From Paenibacillus periandrae (GTDB taxonomy: Bacteria > Bacillota > Bacilli > Paenibacillales > NBRC-103111), in NCBI RefSeq assembly GCF_022458865.1, contig NZ_JAJNMU010000012.1, positions 124,001-188,000 of the forward strand: a DNA stretch of 64,000 nt, read 5' to 3'. The notes under the pieces were generated by a model, which saw only the letters and a list, made by a program, of their open reading frames with translations, searched no databases and had not been told where the DNA came from. Both the position numbers and the translations under genes were made by a program. Of this stretch, positions 16,081-24,646 are shown one piece after another (the stretch's first letter is position 1; each line of letters opens with the position of its first letter).

Positions 16081-16100
16081 GGCATGGGTAATAAATAGTT

Positions 16101-16145
16101 AGGGGCTGTCCCATTAGTCAAACGACTGAGAGACAGCCTCTTTGT
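16101..16145 (+). terminator. Hairpin, GGGGCTGTC type
   Basis: AGGGGCTGTC (16101-16110) pairs with GACAGCCTCT (16132-16141), followed by TT-rich sequence. It may be a terminator or a leftover of a transposon end. It sits between the remnants and the FAD oxidoreductase. Confidence 0.5.
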
Positions 16146-16287
16146 TGTTGGGAGAAAAAGCTAAAAGGTCATATTTGAGCTACAAGAAGTCATAGTCCCT
16201 ATATACTCATTGGAGCCTTGATACCTTATATTGATAAGGAATATGAATAAGGATCATTGTAAATGAGTCATGAGGGGAAGAATTTAA

Positions 16288-17502
16288 ATGTTTGAGGTCA
16301 AGGTTGAAAACACGTCAAAGGAATATGACGTCATTGTTGTTGGAGGAGGCGTTTCCGGAGCTATCGCTGCAATAGCTGCCGCCAGATACGGTGGAGATGT
16401 GCTGTTGATTGAACAAAACGGATTTCTTGGCGGAACGTTGACCGCATCAGGTGTAGGTCCGATGATGACCTTCCATGCCGGTAACGTACAAGTGATCCAA
16501 GGGATCACTGACGAACTGATCGAAAGGTTAAAGCGGCAAGGGAAGTCAACCGGTCATATTTTGGACACCACCGGCTACACGTATACAGTAACTCCATTCG
16601 ATGCCGAGGCGATGAAGCATGAGTTGGAGCTGATGTTAATCGAGAGCGGCGGGCAGGTGTTGTATCATACGATGCTGGCTAGTGTGGACTGCAAGGATGG
16701 CAGCATAGGGCAAATTATCGTCTGCAATAAAGCGGGGTTGTCCGCTCTTAAAGCTAAATGCTATGTCGATGCGTCAGGAGATGCCGATTTGTCAGTGTGG
16801 GCAGGTGTTGAGTATGCGAAGGGGCGGGAAGCTGACGGCTTATGCCAGCCCATGACAATGAATTTGAAAATGTACAATGTCGATATGGATGCCGTGAAAT
16901 CCTACATTAGGGAACACCCGGAGGAGTTTCCCAAATTGGGAGGAGATATCGGGAACATCGACCGTTCGTCGAGACTATCCATCAGTGAGTTTTTGAAGGT
17001 GTTCGCCGACGCTCTGCTGGAAGGCGAAATTACGTTTCAAAGAGGAAATTTCCTATTCTTCGAAACGAACAATCCAGGAGAGGTCATCATCAATACTTCC
17101 CGTATCCATGGCAAGGACGGTACCGACCCGATGAGCTTGAGCGAAGCGGAAACAGAAGGAAGACAACAAATTCGCCAGCTTGAAAAGGCGCTGAATACCC
17201 GAGTTCCCGGGTTCAGTAAAGCGGTAACCGCCTATTCCGGTCCAAGTGTAGGGGTTCGCGGAACACGGCAGATTAAAGGGCTGTACACACTGGGCCATCA
17301 GGATGTGTTAAGCTGCCGAGCCTTCACGGATGTGATTGCCCATTCAGGCTACCCGATTGATATTCACTCTCCTGATGGCAAACATGCTGAGGAAAACCAT
17401 CTTCGTTTGAAATGGGGAGACATGTACATAAGGAGCATCCTACGAAGCAACACAAAAGAATTGACAGCAAGGAGACATGGAGTATGCAACTCAATACTGT
17501 GA
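16288..17502 (+). CDS. FAD-dependent oxidoreductase, C-terminally truncated
   Basis: 404 residues. The dinucleotide-binding start is VIVVGGGVSGAIAAIAAARYGG, followed by LLIEQNGFLGG and YVDASGDADLSVWAG, as in the large FAD-dependent oxidoreductase family (PF12831). The conserved reading ends at HLRLKWGDMY (about 17430). It is replaced by a 24-residue tail unlike the family, and the next gene starts inside this tail at 17484. The normal C-terminal segment that completes the FAD pocket, usually with a GRCxSATHEA-like stretch, is missing. It is therefore probably inactive. A deletion joining it to the permease gene explains the picture. Confidence 0.8.
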   Translation: MFEVKVENTSKEYDVIVVGGGVSGAIAAIAAARYGGDVLLIEQNGFLGGTLTASGVGPMMTFHAGNVQVIQGITDELIERLKRQGKSTGHILDTTGYTYTVTPFDAEAMKHELELMLIESGGQVLYHTMLASVDCKDGSIGQIIVCNKAGLSALKAKCYVDASGDADLSVWAGVEYAKGREADGLCQPMTMNLKMYNVDMDAVKSYIREHPEEFPKLGGDIGNIDRSSRLSISEFLKVFADALLEGEITFQRGNFLFFETNNPGEVIINTSRIHGKDGTDPMSLSEAETEGRQQIRQLEKALNTRVPGFSKAVTAYSGPSVGVRGTRQIKGLYTLGHQDVLSCRAFTDVIAHSGYPIDIHSPDGKHAEENHLRLKWGDMYIRSILRSNTKELTARRHGVCNSIL

Positions 17503-18458
17503 CCGCACAATCAAGCACAACGCCTTTGCAGAAAGCTGTTAAATCTCAAAAATGGCGTGGCTACACAACTAATTTTCGTTCCTACTGGGATTTATATTTG
17601 CTGATGGTCCCCGGGATTGTTTATTTTATTATTTTTAAGTATTTGCCTATGGCCGGAATTGTTATTGCTTTCCAGGATTTCAGTATTTTTACCGGCTTTA
17701 CCGGAAGCGAGTGGGTCGGGCTGGAGCACTTCCGCAAGATGTTCGAAGACACGCAATTCTATACGATTTTTCGAAATACTTTATTGATCAGCTTGTATAA
17801 AATCATTTGGGGCTTTCCGGGGCCGATTATTTTGGCGCTGCTGCTCAATGAAATTAAACATGTATTTTTTAAACGGACTATACAGACATTGGCCTATTTG
17901 CCCCATTTCTTATCCTGGGTTATTTTGGGCGGCATCCTCATTACTGTCTTATCACCGACAAGCGGTACGCTCAATAAAATTCTCATATTGATGGGCATGG
18001 AACCGATTTTTTTCCTCGCTAACCCTTCGTGGTTCAGAACCGTGCTGGTGGCAAGCGACATTTGGAAGGATGTGGGATGGGGCGCGATTATTTATTTGGC
18101 GGCATTGGCCTCTATCGACCCGCAATTATACGAGGCTGCCGTTGTAGACGGCGCCAACAAGTGGAGGCAGCTCTGGCATATTACACTACCTTCGCTTACA
18201 AGCACAATTATCATCTTGTTTTTGCTGCGATTAGGGCATGTTCTGGATGTTGGGTTCGAGCAAATTTTTATTTTGTACAATTCCCTGGTGTATGAAGTGG
18301 CCGACGTATTCGAGACCTATGTGTACCGTGTCGGTATTGCACAAGCGGAATTCAGCTACACCACGGCAATAGGGCTTTTTAAATCGATTGTCAGTCTTCT
18401 ATTTGTACTTGTTGCGAACAAGCTGGTGAAGAGGTTCGGACAAGACGGCTTGTACTAA
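17484..18458 (+). CDS. LplB-type carbohydrate ABC transporter permease
   Basis: 324 residues, six transmembrane helices, starting with the usual soluble leader and SYWDLYLLMVPGIVYFIIFK. The cytoplasmic EAA loop is present as YEAAVVDGANKWRQLWHITL. It is the first of a permease pair that works with an extracytoplasmic lipoprotein and a shared MsmX-type ATPase (no ATPase gene here). AAGGAG at 17469-17474 sets the start, which overlaps the end of the truncated oxidoreductase by 19 bases. Confidence 0.92.
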   Translation: MQLNTVTAQSSTTPLQKAVKSQKWRGYTTNFRSYWDLYLLMVPGIVYFIIFKYLPMAGIVIAFQDFSIFTGFTGSEWVGLEHFRKMFEDTQFYTIFRNTLLISLYKIIWGFPGPIILALLLNEIKHVFFKRTIQTLAYLPHFLSWVILGGILITVLSPTSGTLNKILILMGMEPIFFLANPSWFRTVLVASDIWKDVGWGAIIYLAALASIDPQLYEAAVVDGANKWRQLWHITLPSLTSTIIILFLLRLGHVLDVGFEQIFILYNSLVYEVADVFETYVYRVGIAQAEFSYTTAIGLFKSIVSLLFVLVANKLVKRFGQDGLY

Positions 18459-18481
18459 CAGCGGAAAGGAGGTGTTATACG

Positions 18482-19348
18482 ATGTTAGGCTCCAGAGGAG
18501 AGAAATGTTTTTCGGCTGTGAACCATACGGTTTTAGCCTTGTTCTCGCTACTCGCATTAGCGCCATTCCTTCATATTGTGGCGCAATCGTTTAGCAGCCA
18601 GCAAGCAGTCATTGCAGGAATCGTCGGTTTTTGGCCGATAGGCTGGAATATCGATGCTTATAAAAATGTACTTAAAGATACGGCCTTTATGAATGCGTTC
18701 AGCGTAAGCGTGAACCGCACAGTATTTGGAACATTGCTCAGCGTGGGTCTGACAAGCCTGCTTGCGTATCCTTTATCGAAGCCCTATATTCTAGGGCGGC
18801 AATGGATTCAATTCATGATCGTGTTCACGATGCTGTTCTCCGGTGGACTCATACCGACTTACTTGATTGTAAAAGAAGCAGGACTTATCGATACCTTCTG
18901 GGCTTTGATCATTCCTGGGGCGGTCAGCGCCTTTAATGTGATTATTATGCGCAGCTTCTTTCAAAGCGTGCCCATTGAATTGGAGGAATCCGCCCGCATG
19001 GACGGGTGCAGCAATACCGGCATCTTGCTCCGAATCGTGCTGCCCCTGTCTATGCCGGTAATCGCGACCATAGCTCTGTTTCACGGCGTCGCACATTGGA
19101 ATTCATTTTTTGATGCTGTACTTTATCTGAATAAACGTGAGTTGCATCCGCTGCAAATGTATTTAAGGGATCTGATTCTGTCCAATGAAACGAATCTAGA
19201 GACAAGGGCGATGGAGAAGGATTCGGCAGCTATCGAATCGTTGAAGGCGGCAGCCTTGATTGTCAGTACGTTACCTATTGTCATGGTATATCCTTTCCTT
19301 CAGCGTTATTTCGTTAAAGGTATTTTAATCGGTTCAGTAAAAGGATAA
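18482..19348 (+). CDS. YtcP-type carbohydrate ABC transporter permease
   Basis: 288 residues, six helices, MalG-like. The EAA loop reads LEESARMDGCSNTGILLRIV, and the C-terminus ends in RYFVKGILIGSVKG, the hallmark of YtcP proteins. It starts 23 bases after the first permease with a strong AAGGAGGTG site. Together they form the membrane channel for an oligosaccharide, presumably a product of the PL8 lyase. Confidence 0.92.
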   Translation: MLGSRGEKCFSAVNHTVLALFSLLALAPFLHIVAQSFSSQQAVIAGIVGFWPIGWNIDAYKNVLKDTAFMNAFSVSVNRTVFGTLLSVGLTSLLAYPLSKPYILGRQWIQFMIVFTMLFSGGLIPTYLIVKEAGLIDTFWALIIPGAVSAFNVIIMRSFFQSVPIELEESARMDGCSNTGILLRIVLPLSMPVIATIALFHGVAHWNSFFDAVLYLNKRELHPLQMYLRDLILSNETNLETRAMEKDSAAIESLKAAALIVSTLPIVMVYPFLQRYFVKGILIGSVKG

Positions 19349-19402
19349 TGGCTATGGCTGAAAATGGGTTTACATTTTATACTAATAGAGGAGGCTACCG
19401 AT

Positions 19403-20980
19403 ATGAATAACAAACTAATAAAAAGTGTATCCGTAACCATGGCATCATTGCTGCTGGTTGGATTGGCAGCAGGCTGTGCGAAAGAGGAGAAGCCGATTGG
19501 TACGGAAACAGCTACCGGTAATGGTAATACCACGCAGGTTAAGGAGCCCGTCAATCTGAATTTTGTCATCAATAACAGTGGGCGTAAGTATATGGAGGGA
19601 ACGGATGCCAATAACAACGATTACATCAAATATATTCGTGAGAAAAGCGGGTTTAACCTGAGGCTTAATGAGCTGGCTGCTGACGGATATCAAGATAAAT
19701 TGAATGTACTGTTGGCATCCGGCGAGCAATACGATTTAATCCATTCAAGGGATGTCAGTTGGGTGACTAATCTGGCCAAACAAAAGGCGATATTACCGTT
19801 AAATGATTTGATCGACAAATTTGCCCCGGATATCAAGAAAAGCATGCCTCCGGAAATATGGGATCGGGTAACGTTCGACGGAAAAATTTATGCACTTCCT
19901 GGAATTTCTACCAAGCTTGGAGACGAAATAATGTATGTCCGCAAGGACTGGCTGGATAAGCTGGGCTTGCAGCCGCCCAAAACATTGGATGAATACACGA
20001 AAGTGATGAAAGCCTTTGCCGAGCAGGATCCGGACGGAAACGGCAAGGCTGATACCATTGGCATGCTGATTGGCGAAAAGTTGGCTCGGTCCGGTCCTTA
20101 TTTCGGAGCGTTTGGCGTGCCGATTGCAACGAATGAAGCCATTAAAGTAAATAACTGGGTTGAACGTGGTGGCGAGCTGGTCAATGCTGTGGTGCTTCCA
20201 GAAACGAAGCTAGCATTGAAGTACATGGCCGAATTGTATAAGCAAAAGACGCTGGATCAAGAATGGGCTTTAAATAAACCGAAAAATATCGGTGAGAAAA
20301 TTGTATCGGGCAAGGTCGGCATTTTCTCGGCTACCTGGTTCGATACTAAGGAGCCTACCGTCATTTTGGGCAGCAAAAAGAATGATCCGAAAGCCGAATG
20401 GATTTCTTTGCCGTACCCGGTCGGCTCCGAAGGGAAATCGGGCGTGGGCTCCAAGAACCCGGTTGGATCGTATATGGTTATTCCGGCGAAGAGCACGAAT
20501 GCCGAAAGCACGATAAAGCTGTTGAATTTCATCACAAAGCAAGAAAATTGGGAGGCGATTAAGCTTGGCTTGCCTGAGCATAACATTTGGAGCCGCAAGG
20601 ACGGCAAGCTAACTATCGATATAGCAGCTCATGAGAAGCATATTTATCGCAATGTTCTGGTGGATTTAGGGAGTATTTGGGATGCTGAGCTGGAAGGTGC
20701 ACGTCTGGACGCAACCGGCCTTGAATTCAAGATGAACGAGAATATCAATATCATCAATAAAAATGTGATCGCCAATAAATACACAGGCTCGCCGACACCG
20801 GCTCTTGCCAAGTATGGGGTCAAGCTGAACCAACAGTTGGAGGAGACCTTTACCAAAATCATTATGGGCGCATTGCCTCTGGATGACTTTGATAAGTTTA
20901 CCGCACAATTTTTGAAGGACGGCGGAGAAGAGCTTACCAAAGAAGTGAACGAGTGGTACAAGGCAAATAAGAAGAAGTAA
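19403..20980 (+). CDS. Extracellular solute-binding lipoprotein (LplA-type)
   Basis: 525 residues. It has a lipoprotein signal with lipobox LAAGC, a short linker, and the large family-1 binding fold of LplA-type proteins (VNLNFVINNSGRKY, YVRKDWLDKLGLQPPKTLDEY, DPDGNGKADTIGML). It should capture the oligosaccharide and deliver it to the two upstream-encoded permeases. AGAGGAGG 8 bases before the ATG supports the start. A strong terminator follows, so the transporter and the regulatory pair are separate units. Confidence 0.92.
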   Translation: MNNKLIKSVSVTMASLLLVGLAAGCAKEEKPIGTETATGNGNTTQVKEPVNLNFVINNSGRKYMEGTDANNNDYIKYIREKSGFNLRLNELAADGYQDKLNVLLASGEQYDLIHSRDVSWVTNLAKQKAILPLNDLIDKFAPDIKKSMPPEIWDRVTFDGKIYALPGISTKLGDEIMYVRKDWLDKLGLQPPKTLDEYTKVMKAFAEQDPDGNGKADTIGMLIGEKLARSGPYFGAFGVPIATNEAIKVNNWVERGGELVNAVVLPETKLALKYMAELYKQKTLDQEWALNKPKNIGEKIVSGKVGIFSATWFDTKEPTVILGSKKNDPKAEWISLPYPVGSEGKSGVGSKNPVGSYMVIPAKSTNAESTIKLLNFITKQENWEAIKLGLPEHNIWSRKDGKLTIDIAAHEKHIYRNVLVDLGSIWDAELEGARLDATGLEFKMNENINIINKNVIANKYTGSPTPALAKYGVKLNQQLEETFTKIIMGALPLDDFDKFTAQFLKDGGEELTKEVNEWYKANKKK

Positions 20981-20986
20981 GGCTCA

Positions 20987-21026
20987 GGAATAGGGTGCAA
21001 TCGCAATGCGCACCCTATTCCTCTTT
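20987..21026 (+). terminator. Terminator after the binding-protein gene
   Basis: GGAATAGGGTGC pairs perfectly with GCACCCTATTCC (21010-21021), followed by CTCTTTT. Confidence 0.85.
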
Positions 21027-21055
21027 TGGCATAAGTTCGTCTGCCTTAAAGGCAT

Positions 21056-22921
21056 ATGTTAAGGTTTGTACAGGATGAGGCGGTGCAGTGTATGGCATGG
21101 ATGTACAAGAGATTTAAACAATCGGTACAAGTACGGCTAACGGTTTATTTTTTGATGATATTGCTGCCCTTGGTTATCGTTAGCTTGCTCTCGAATATGC
21201 AATCGAGGCAAAATTTGGAGGAGCAATTTGCCGAACGAACGATTAACGGGATGGAATCGTCCTTGGAATACATCGATCTGATTATGCAAGGATTCTATGA
21301 TATGTCCACATTAATTGCTACAGATCCGTACTTGATTCGAACATTCGAGGATAGTGCTGCTGTACCTACAGCAGCAGACATTCTGCAATTTCAGAAGGCC
21401 TCTTCTCAAATTTCAGGCATTACCTCTGTAAATAAAGCAGTTAAGCAAGCAGCCGTACTTCATCGATCGTCCGGATTTCTGATCAGCAATAGAGCTTATC
21501 GAAAGAACGACAGCATTCAACAGATCCCATTACTTCAAAAAACAGTAGAATCGAACGGCAATCTCGTTATCGTCCGGCCTGGTGAAGAGCAGATGGATAT
21601 CCGGGCTATTTTGGGGGACGATGTAGACCAGAAAAGCATCCACCTGCTGCGATTGATGAATTTCAGTGATCCTCAGGGCAAACAAAATATTGTGATCATG
21701 ACCGTTAGCAGTGATTATCTGGAAAAGCTAATTGAGCATTTGCTTCCCAAAGGTAATGCCGAGGTGCATCTCTATGATAGCCAGAAGCGGTATATTGCAG
21801 GAACAGGCTCCAGTCCTTTAGAGGCAGTCGATCTCGATGATGAGAATCCTCACATTTGGACAGAACGGCAGGAGTTGAATGGGGAACGGCAGCTGCTTGT
21901 AAAAACAACATCTTCCAGCTCCCATTGGTCTTTGGTGATGATCCAGCCGGAGGCCGAAATTTTTGCCTTGACCCGGCAGGTACAGCGGAATACCCTATTG
22001 ACCATTTTCATTAGCGCGATTGTAGCGTTATGGATTTCCTGGTTCGTCTATAGCGGAATTTCTTCGCCTCTCACCAAGCTGATCCTGGGAATGAAGCAAT
22101 TTCGTCAAGGCCAGCTCGATACGGTCATTGAGCATAAGCGCAAGGATGAATTTGGTTTTTTGATGGATTCGTTTAATTTACTAACGACGGATCAGAGACA
22201 TCTGATCCAAGGCATTTATGAACAGCAGCTCCGTGCCAGCCAAGCGGAGCTACGTCTTATGCAAGCACAGATTAACCCGCATTTTTTATATAATACATTG
22301 GATTCGATTTATTCATCAGCGGTCATTAGCGGCGTCGACGATATTGGAGAAATGGTATACAATCTCTCCAAGTTTATGCGCATCAGTCTGGGCAAAGGAA
22401 AAAAGGATCTGTTCACCATCGAGGAGACCTTCGAGCACATGCTTTATTACGTTAAGGTTCAGCAAATACGGTTTAACAACAATCTCCGGGTGCACGTCTT
22501 TATGCATCCTGATTGCTCACAGTTGAAGCTGGTCAAGCTGCTACTGCAGCCTATCGTAGAGAATGCCATCATTCATGGCGTAGAAAGCAAATCAGGGAAA
22601 TGGGATATCCATGTGAGCTGTGCCCTTACTGAAGAGGATGACGTATTGCTGGAGGTGAAGGATAACGGGGTTGGAATTCAGCCCGAGCGGCTGCTATATA
22701 TCCAAGAGCAGCTAAATCAGATAACCTTCCAAAATATGCCATTAATTGTTAATGAGGAGCTGAGCTTTGCTGACCTCTTTGGCTTGCGTAATGTAAAGGC
22801 CCGGTTGAAGCTTACGTATGGGGAAGAGGCGAATTTATGGATAGAAAGCCTATGGAGCCAAGGAACGTCGGTTTTCATTCAAATACCAAAACGATTAATG
22901 AATGAGGGGATCAAGGAATGA
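21056..22921 (+). CDS. YesM-type sensor histidine kinase
   Basis: 621 residues. A transmembrane helix near residues 23-45 and another near 315-335 flank an extracellular sensor (dCache-like). A HAMP linker follows, then the His_kinase/HATPase module with LMQAQINPHFLYNTLDSIYS (phospho-His near residue 407) and an ATP-binding DNGVGI. It likely senses the oligosaccharide, directly or through the binding protein. The ATG at 21056 has only a close AAAGG; ATG 21092 or 21101 are alternatives with weaker sites. It overlaps the response regulator by four bases. Confidence 0.92.
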   Translation: MLRFVQDEAVQCMAWMYKRFKQSVQVRLTVYFLMILLPLVIVSLLSNMQSRQNLEEQFAERTINGMESSLEYIDLIMQGFYDMSTLIATDPYLIRTFEDSAAVPTAADILQFQKASSQISGITSVNKAVKQAAVLHRSSGFLISNRAYRKNDSIQQIPLLQKTVESNGNLVIVRPGEEQMDIRAILGDDVDQKSIHLLRLMNFSDPQGKQNIVIMTVSSDYLEKLIEHLLPKGNAEVHLYDSQKRYIAGTGSSPLEAVDLDDENPHIWTERQELNGERQLLVKTTSSSSHWSLVMIQPEAEIFALTRQVQRNTLLTIFISAIVALWISWFVYSGISSPLTKLILGMKQFRQGQLDTVIEHKRKDEFGFLMDSFNLLTTDQRHLIQGIYEQQLRASQAELRLMQAQINPHFLYNTLDSIYSSAVISGVDDIGEMVYNLSKFMRISLGKGKKDLFTIEETFEHMLYYVKVQQIRFNNNLRVHVFMHPDCSQLKLVKLLLQPIVENAIIHGVESKSGKWDIHVSCALTEEDDVLLEVKDNGVGIQPERLLYIQEQLNQITFQNMPLIVNEELSFADLFGLRNVKARLKLTYGEEANLWIESLWSQGTSVFIQIPKRLMNEGIKE

Positions 22922-24516
22922 ATCTGTTATTGGTAGAGGATGAAATAGGAATACGTACGAGGATCGCACAATTCATTCCTTGGGAGCAGCACGGCATTGA
23001 AATTGTCGGAATGGCCCAGAACGGGATTGAAGCTCTTCAAATCGTAGAAGTCAAGAAGATCGATATTATGATTATCGATATTCAGATGCCGGACATGGAC
23101 GGACTGACGCTTGCGGCGGAAATAAATAAGAAACACCCACATGTCCGTATGATCATATTGAGTGGTTACGAGCAATTCGAATATGCGCAAAAAGCGGTCC
23201 AGCTCGGCATCATGGATTATCTCCTGAAGCCGGCTCGCAACGAGGAGATTCTGGAGGCTGTGCTGCAAACGAAACAAAAAATACAGAGGGAGCAGCAGGA
23301 GCGCTTTAATAGCAATTCGTTAAGGGAAAAGTGGGGCTACCATCTCCCGGCGCTCCGAAGCATCTTTTGGAATAACTGGGTGGCAGGACAATATGCAGAA
23401 TGGGAAATTATTCACAAGAGCAGGGAGCTGCAGATTGAGCTGCTGGAGGACGGTTTTTATAAGGTCGGTATCCTGGCCTTGGACCCGTTAAGTGATGAAG
23501 AATTGCGATTCAGCAGAAGCGACGAGTCACTGCTTCAGTTCTCGATCCAATGTATAACGAAGGAAGTATTAGAGCAGGATGCGTGTTATGTGTTCCAGGT
23601 TTCCACAGGAAACACAGTGGTCATATTTAGTCGCGCCGATTCGGAAAACGAGGATGGTTTTTGCCATCGGGTGAACTACTCCATAACCAGGCTGCTGTCG
23701 ATTGTAAAGGAATGCCTGAAGGTTACGGCAAGCGCTGGTATCGGCCAAACGGCCTTCCGATTAACGGATGTACCAAGGTCGTATATACAGGCTAACGTAG
23801 CACTTCAGGAAAGAGTGATCTATGGCCATTATGTAGCTATTCACTCTCGTGAAGAGAAGGAATCCACAACCGAGAAGGAGCTTCCTGCTAATGCAATGAA
23901 GAAGCTGATGGCAGCATTGGATATGTGCAGCAAAGGGCTTGTGCTTGAAGCTGTAGAGGAACTGCTTGCCAATATGATCCAGCCGGAGCGGTCGATCGAG
24001 GAAATCCAGCTCCAAGTGCTGCTCCTGAGCAGCATGCTGGTGCAGTGGATGCATGGAAAGGGACTTTTATCCAAGGAAGTGCTGGGCGAGGATCTTCATT
24101 TTTTTCAGAACAATCAGGAATTGATATCCCGCCACCAAATTAAAGAATGGCTGGTGCGTTCCTTGTTTGCAGTTCTGGCTTATCTGGAGAATCAACGCAA
24201 GAAGGGAGTGAATAAGCTCACCTCCGCAGTGATAGAGATGCTTGAGGAGAATTTGCATGATAATTTGAGCTTAAATACGATTGCAGAAAAGCTTTTCGTC
24301 AACTCCTCTTATCTCAGCCGGCTGTTTAAAATGGAAACAGGACAGCCCTTCAGCCAATATGTGATCCATAAAAAAATGGAGAAGGCCAAGGAGCTACTGC
24401 TGCAGGGGAATAAGGTTCAAGATGTGGCAAGCCAGGTTGGTTATATCAATGTCAGTTATTTCTCCCGCACCTTCGCCAGGATTTGGGGTGTGCTGCCCAG
24501 CGAATTAAGAGGGTAA
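22918..24516 (+). CDS. YesN-type AraC response regulator
   Basis: 532 residues. The receiver domain (1-120) has the phosphorylation Asp in IIDIQMPDMDG and the Lys in YLLKPA. A long middle region follows, then an AraC DNA-binding domain (about 425-530) with LNTIAEKLFVNSSYLSRLFK and QDVASQVGYINVSYFSRTFA. ATGA overlap with the kinase indicates translational coupling. It probably activates the transporter and the PL8 lyase genes around it. Confidence 0.93.
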   Translation: MNLLLVEDEIGIRTRIAQFIPWEQHGIEIVGMAQNGIEALQIVEVKKIDIMIIDIQMPDMDGLTLAAEINKKHPHVRMIILSGYEQFEYAQKAVQLGIMDYLLKPARNEEILEAVLQTKQKIQREQQERFNSNSLREKWGYHLPALRSIFWNNWVAGQYAEWEIIHKSRELQIELLEDGFYKVGILALDPLSDEELRFSRSDESLLQFSIQCITKEVLEQDACYVFQVSTGNTVVIFSRADSENEDGFCHRVNYSITRLLSIVKECLKVTASAGIGQTAFRLTDVPRSYIQANVALQERVIYGHYVAIHSREEKESTTEKELPANAMKKLMAALDMCSKGLVLEAVEELLANMIQPERSIEEIQLQVLLLSSMLVQWMHGKGLLSKEVLGEDLHFFQNNQELISRHQIKEWLVRSLFAVLAYLENQRKKGVNKLTSAVIEMLEENLHDNLSLNTIAEKLFVNSSYLSRLFKMETGQPFSQYVIHKKMEKAKELLLQGNKVQDVASQVGYINVSYFSRTFARIWGVLPSELRG

Positions 24517-24611
24517 CGGCCATGTGAGCATCCAAATAGTCATTTTTGGAACATAAGTAGTAATCGTTGTATTCTATTAAAATCTAAAGGAGTCTCTTAT
24601 ACTGAAAATGT

Positions 24612-24625
24612 AGGAAGCGTTTACA
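24612..24625 (+). promoter_or_regulatory. cre-like site before the PL8 gene
   Basis: AGGAAGCGTTTACA fits the CcpA consensus TGWAANCGNTNWCA at all but two fixed positions. It lies 22 bases before the start codon, a place expected to give catabolite repression. Confidence 0.55.
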
Positions 24626-24646
24626 TTAAAAGTAAAGAGGTGTGAC

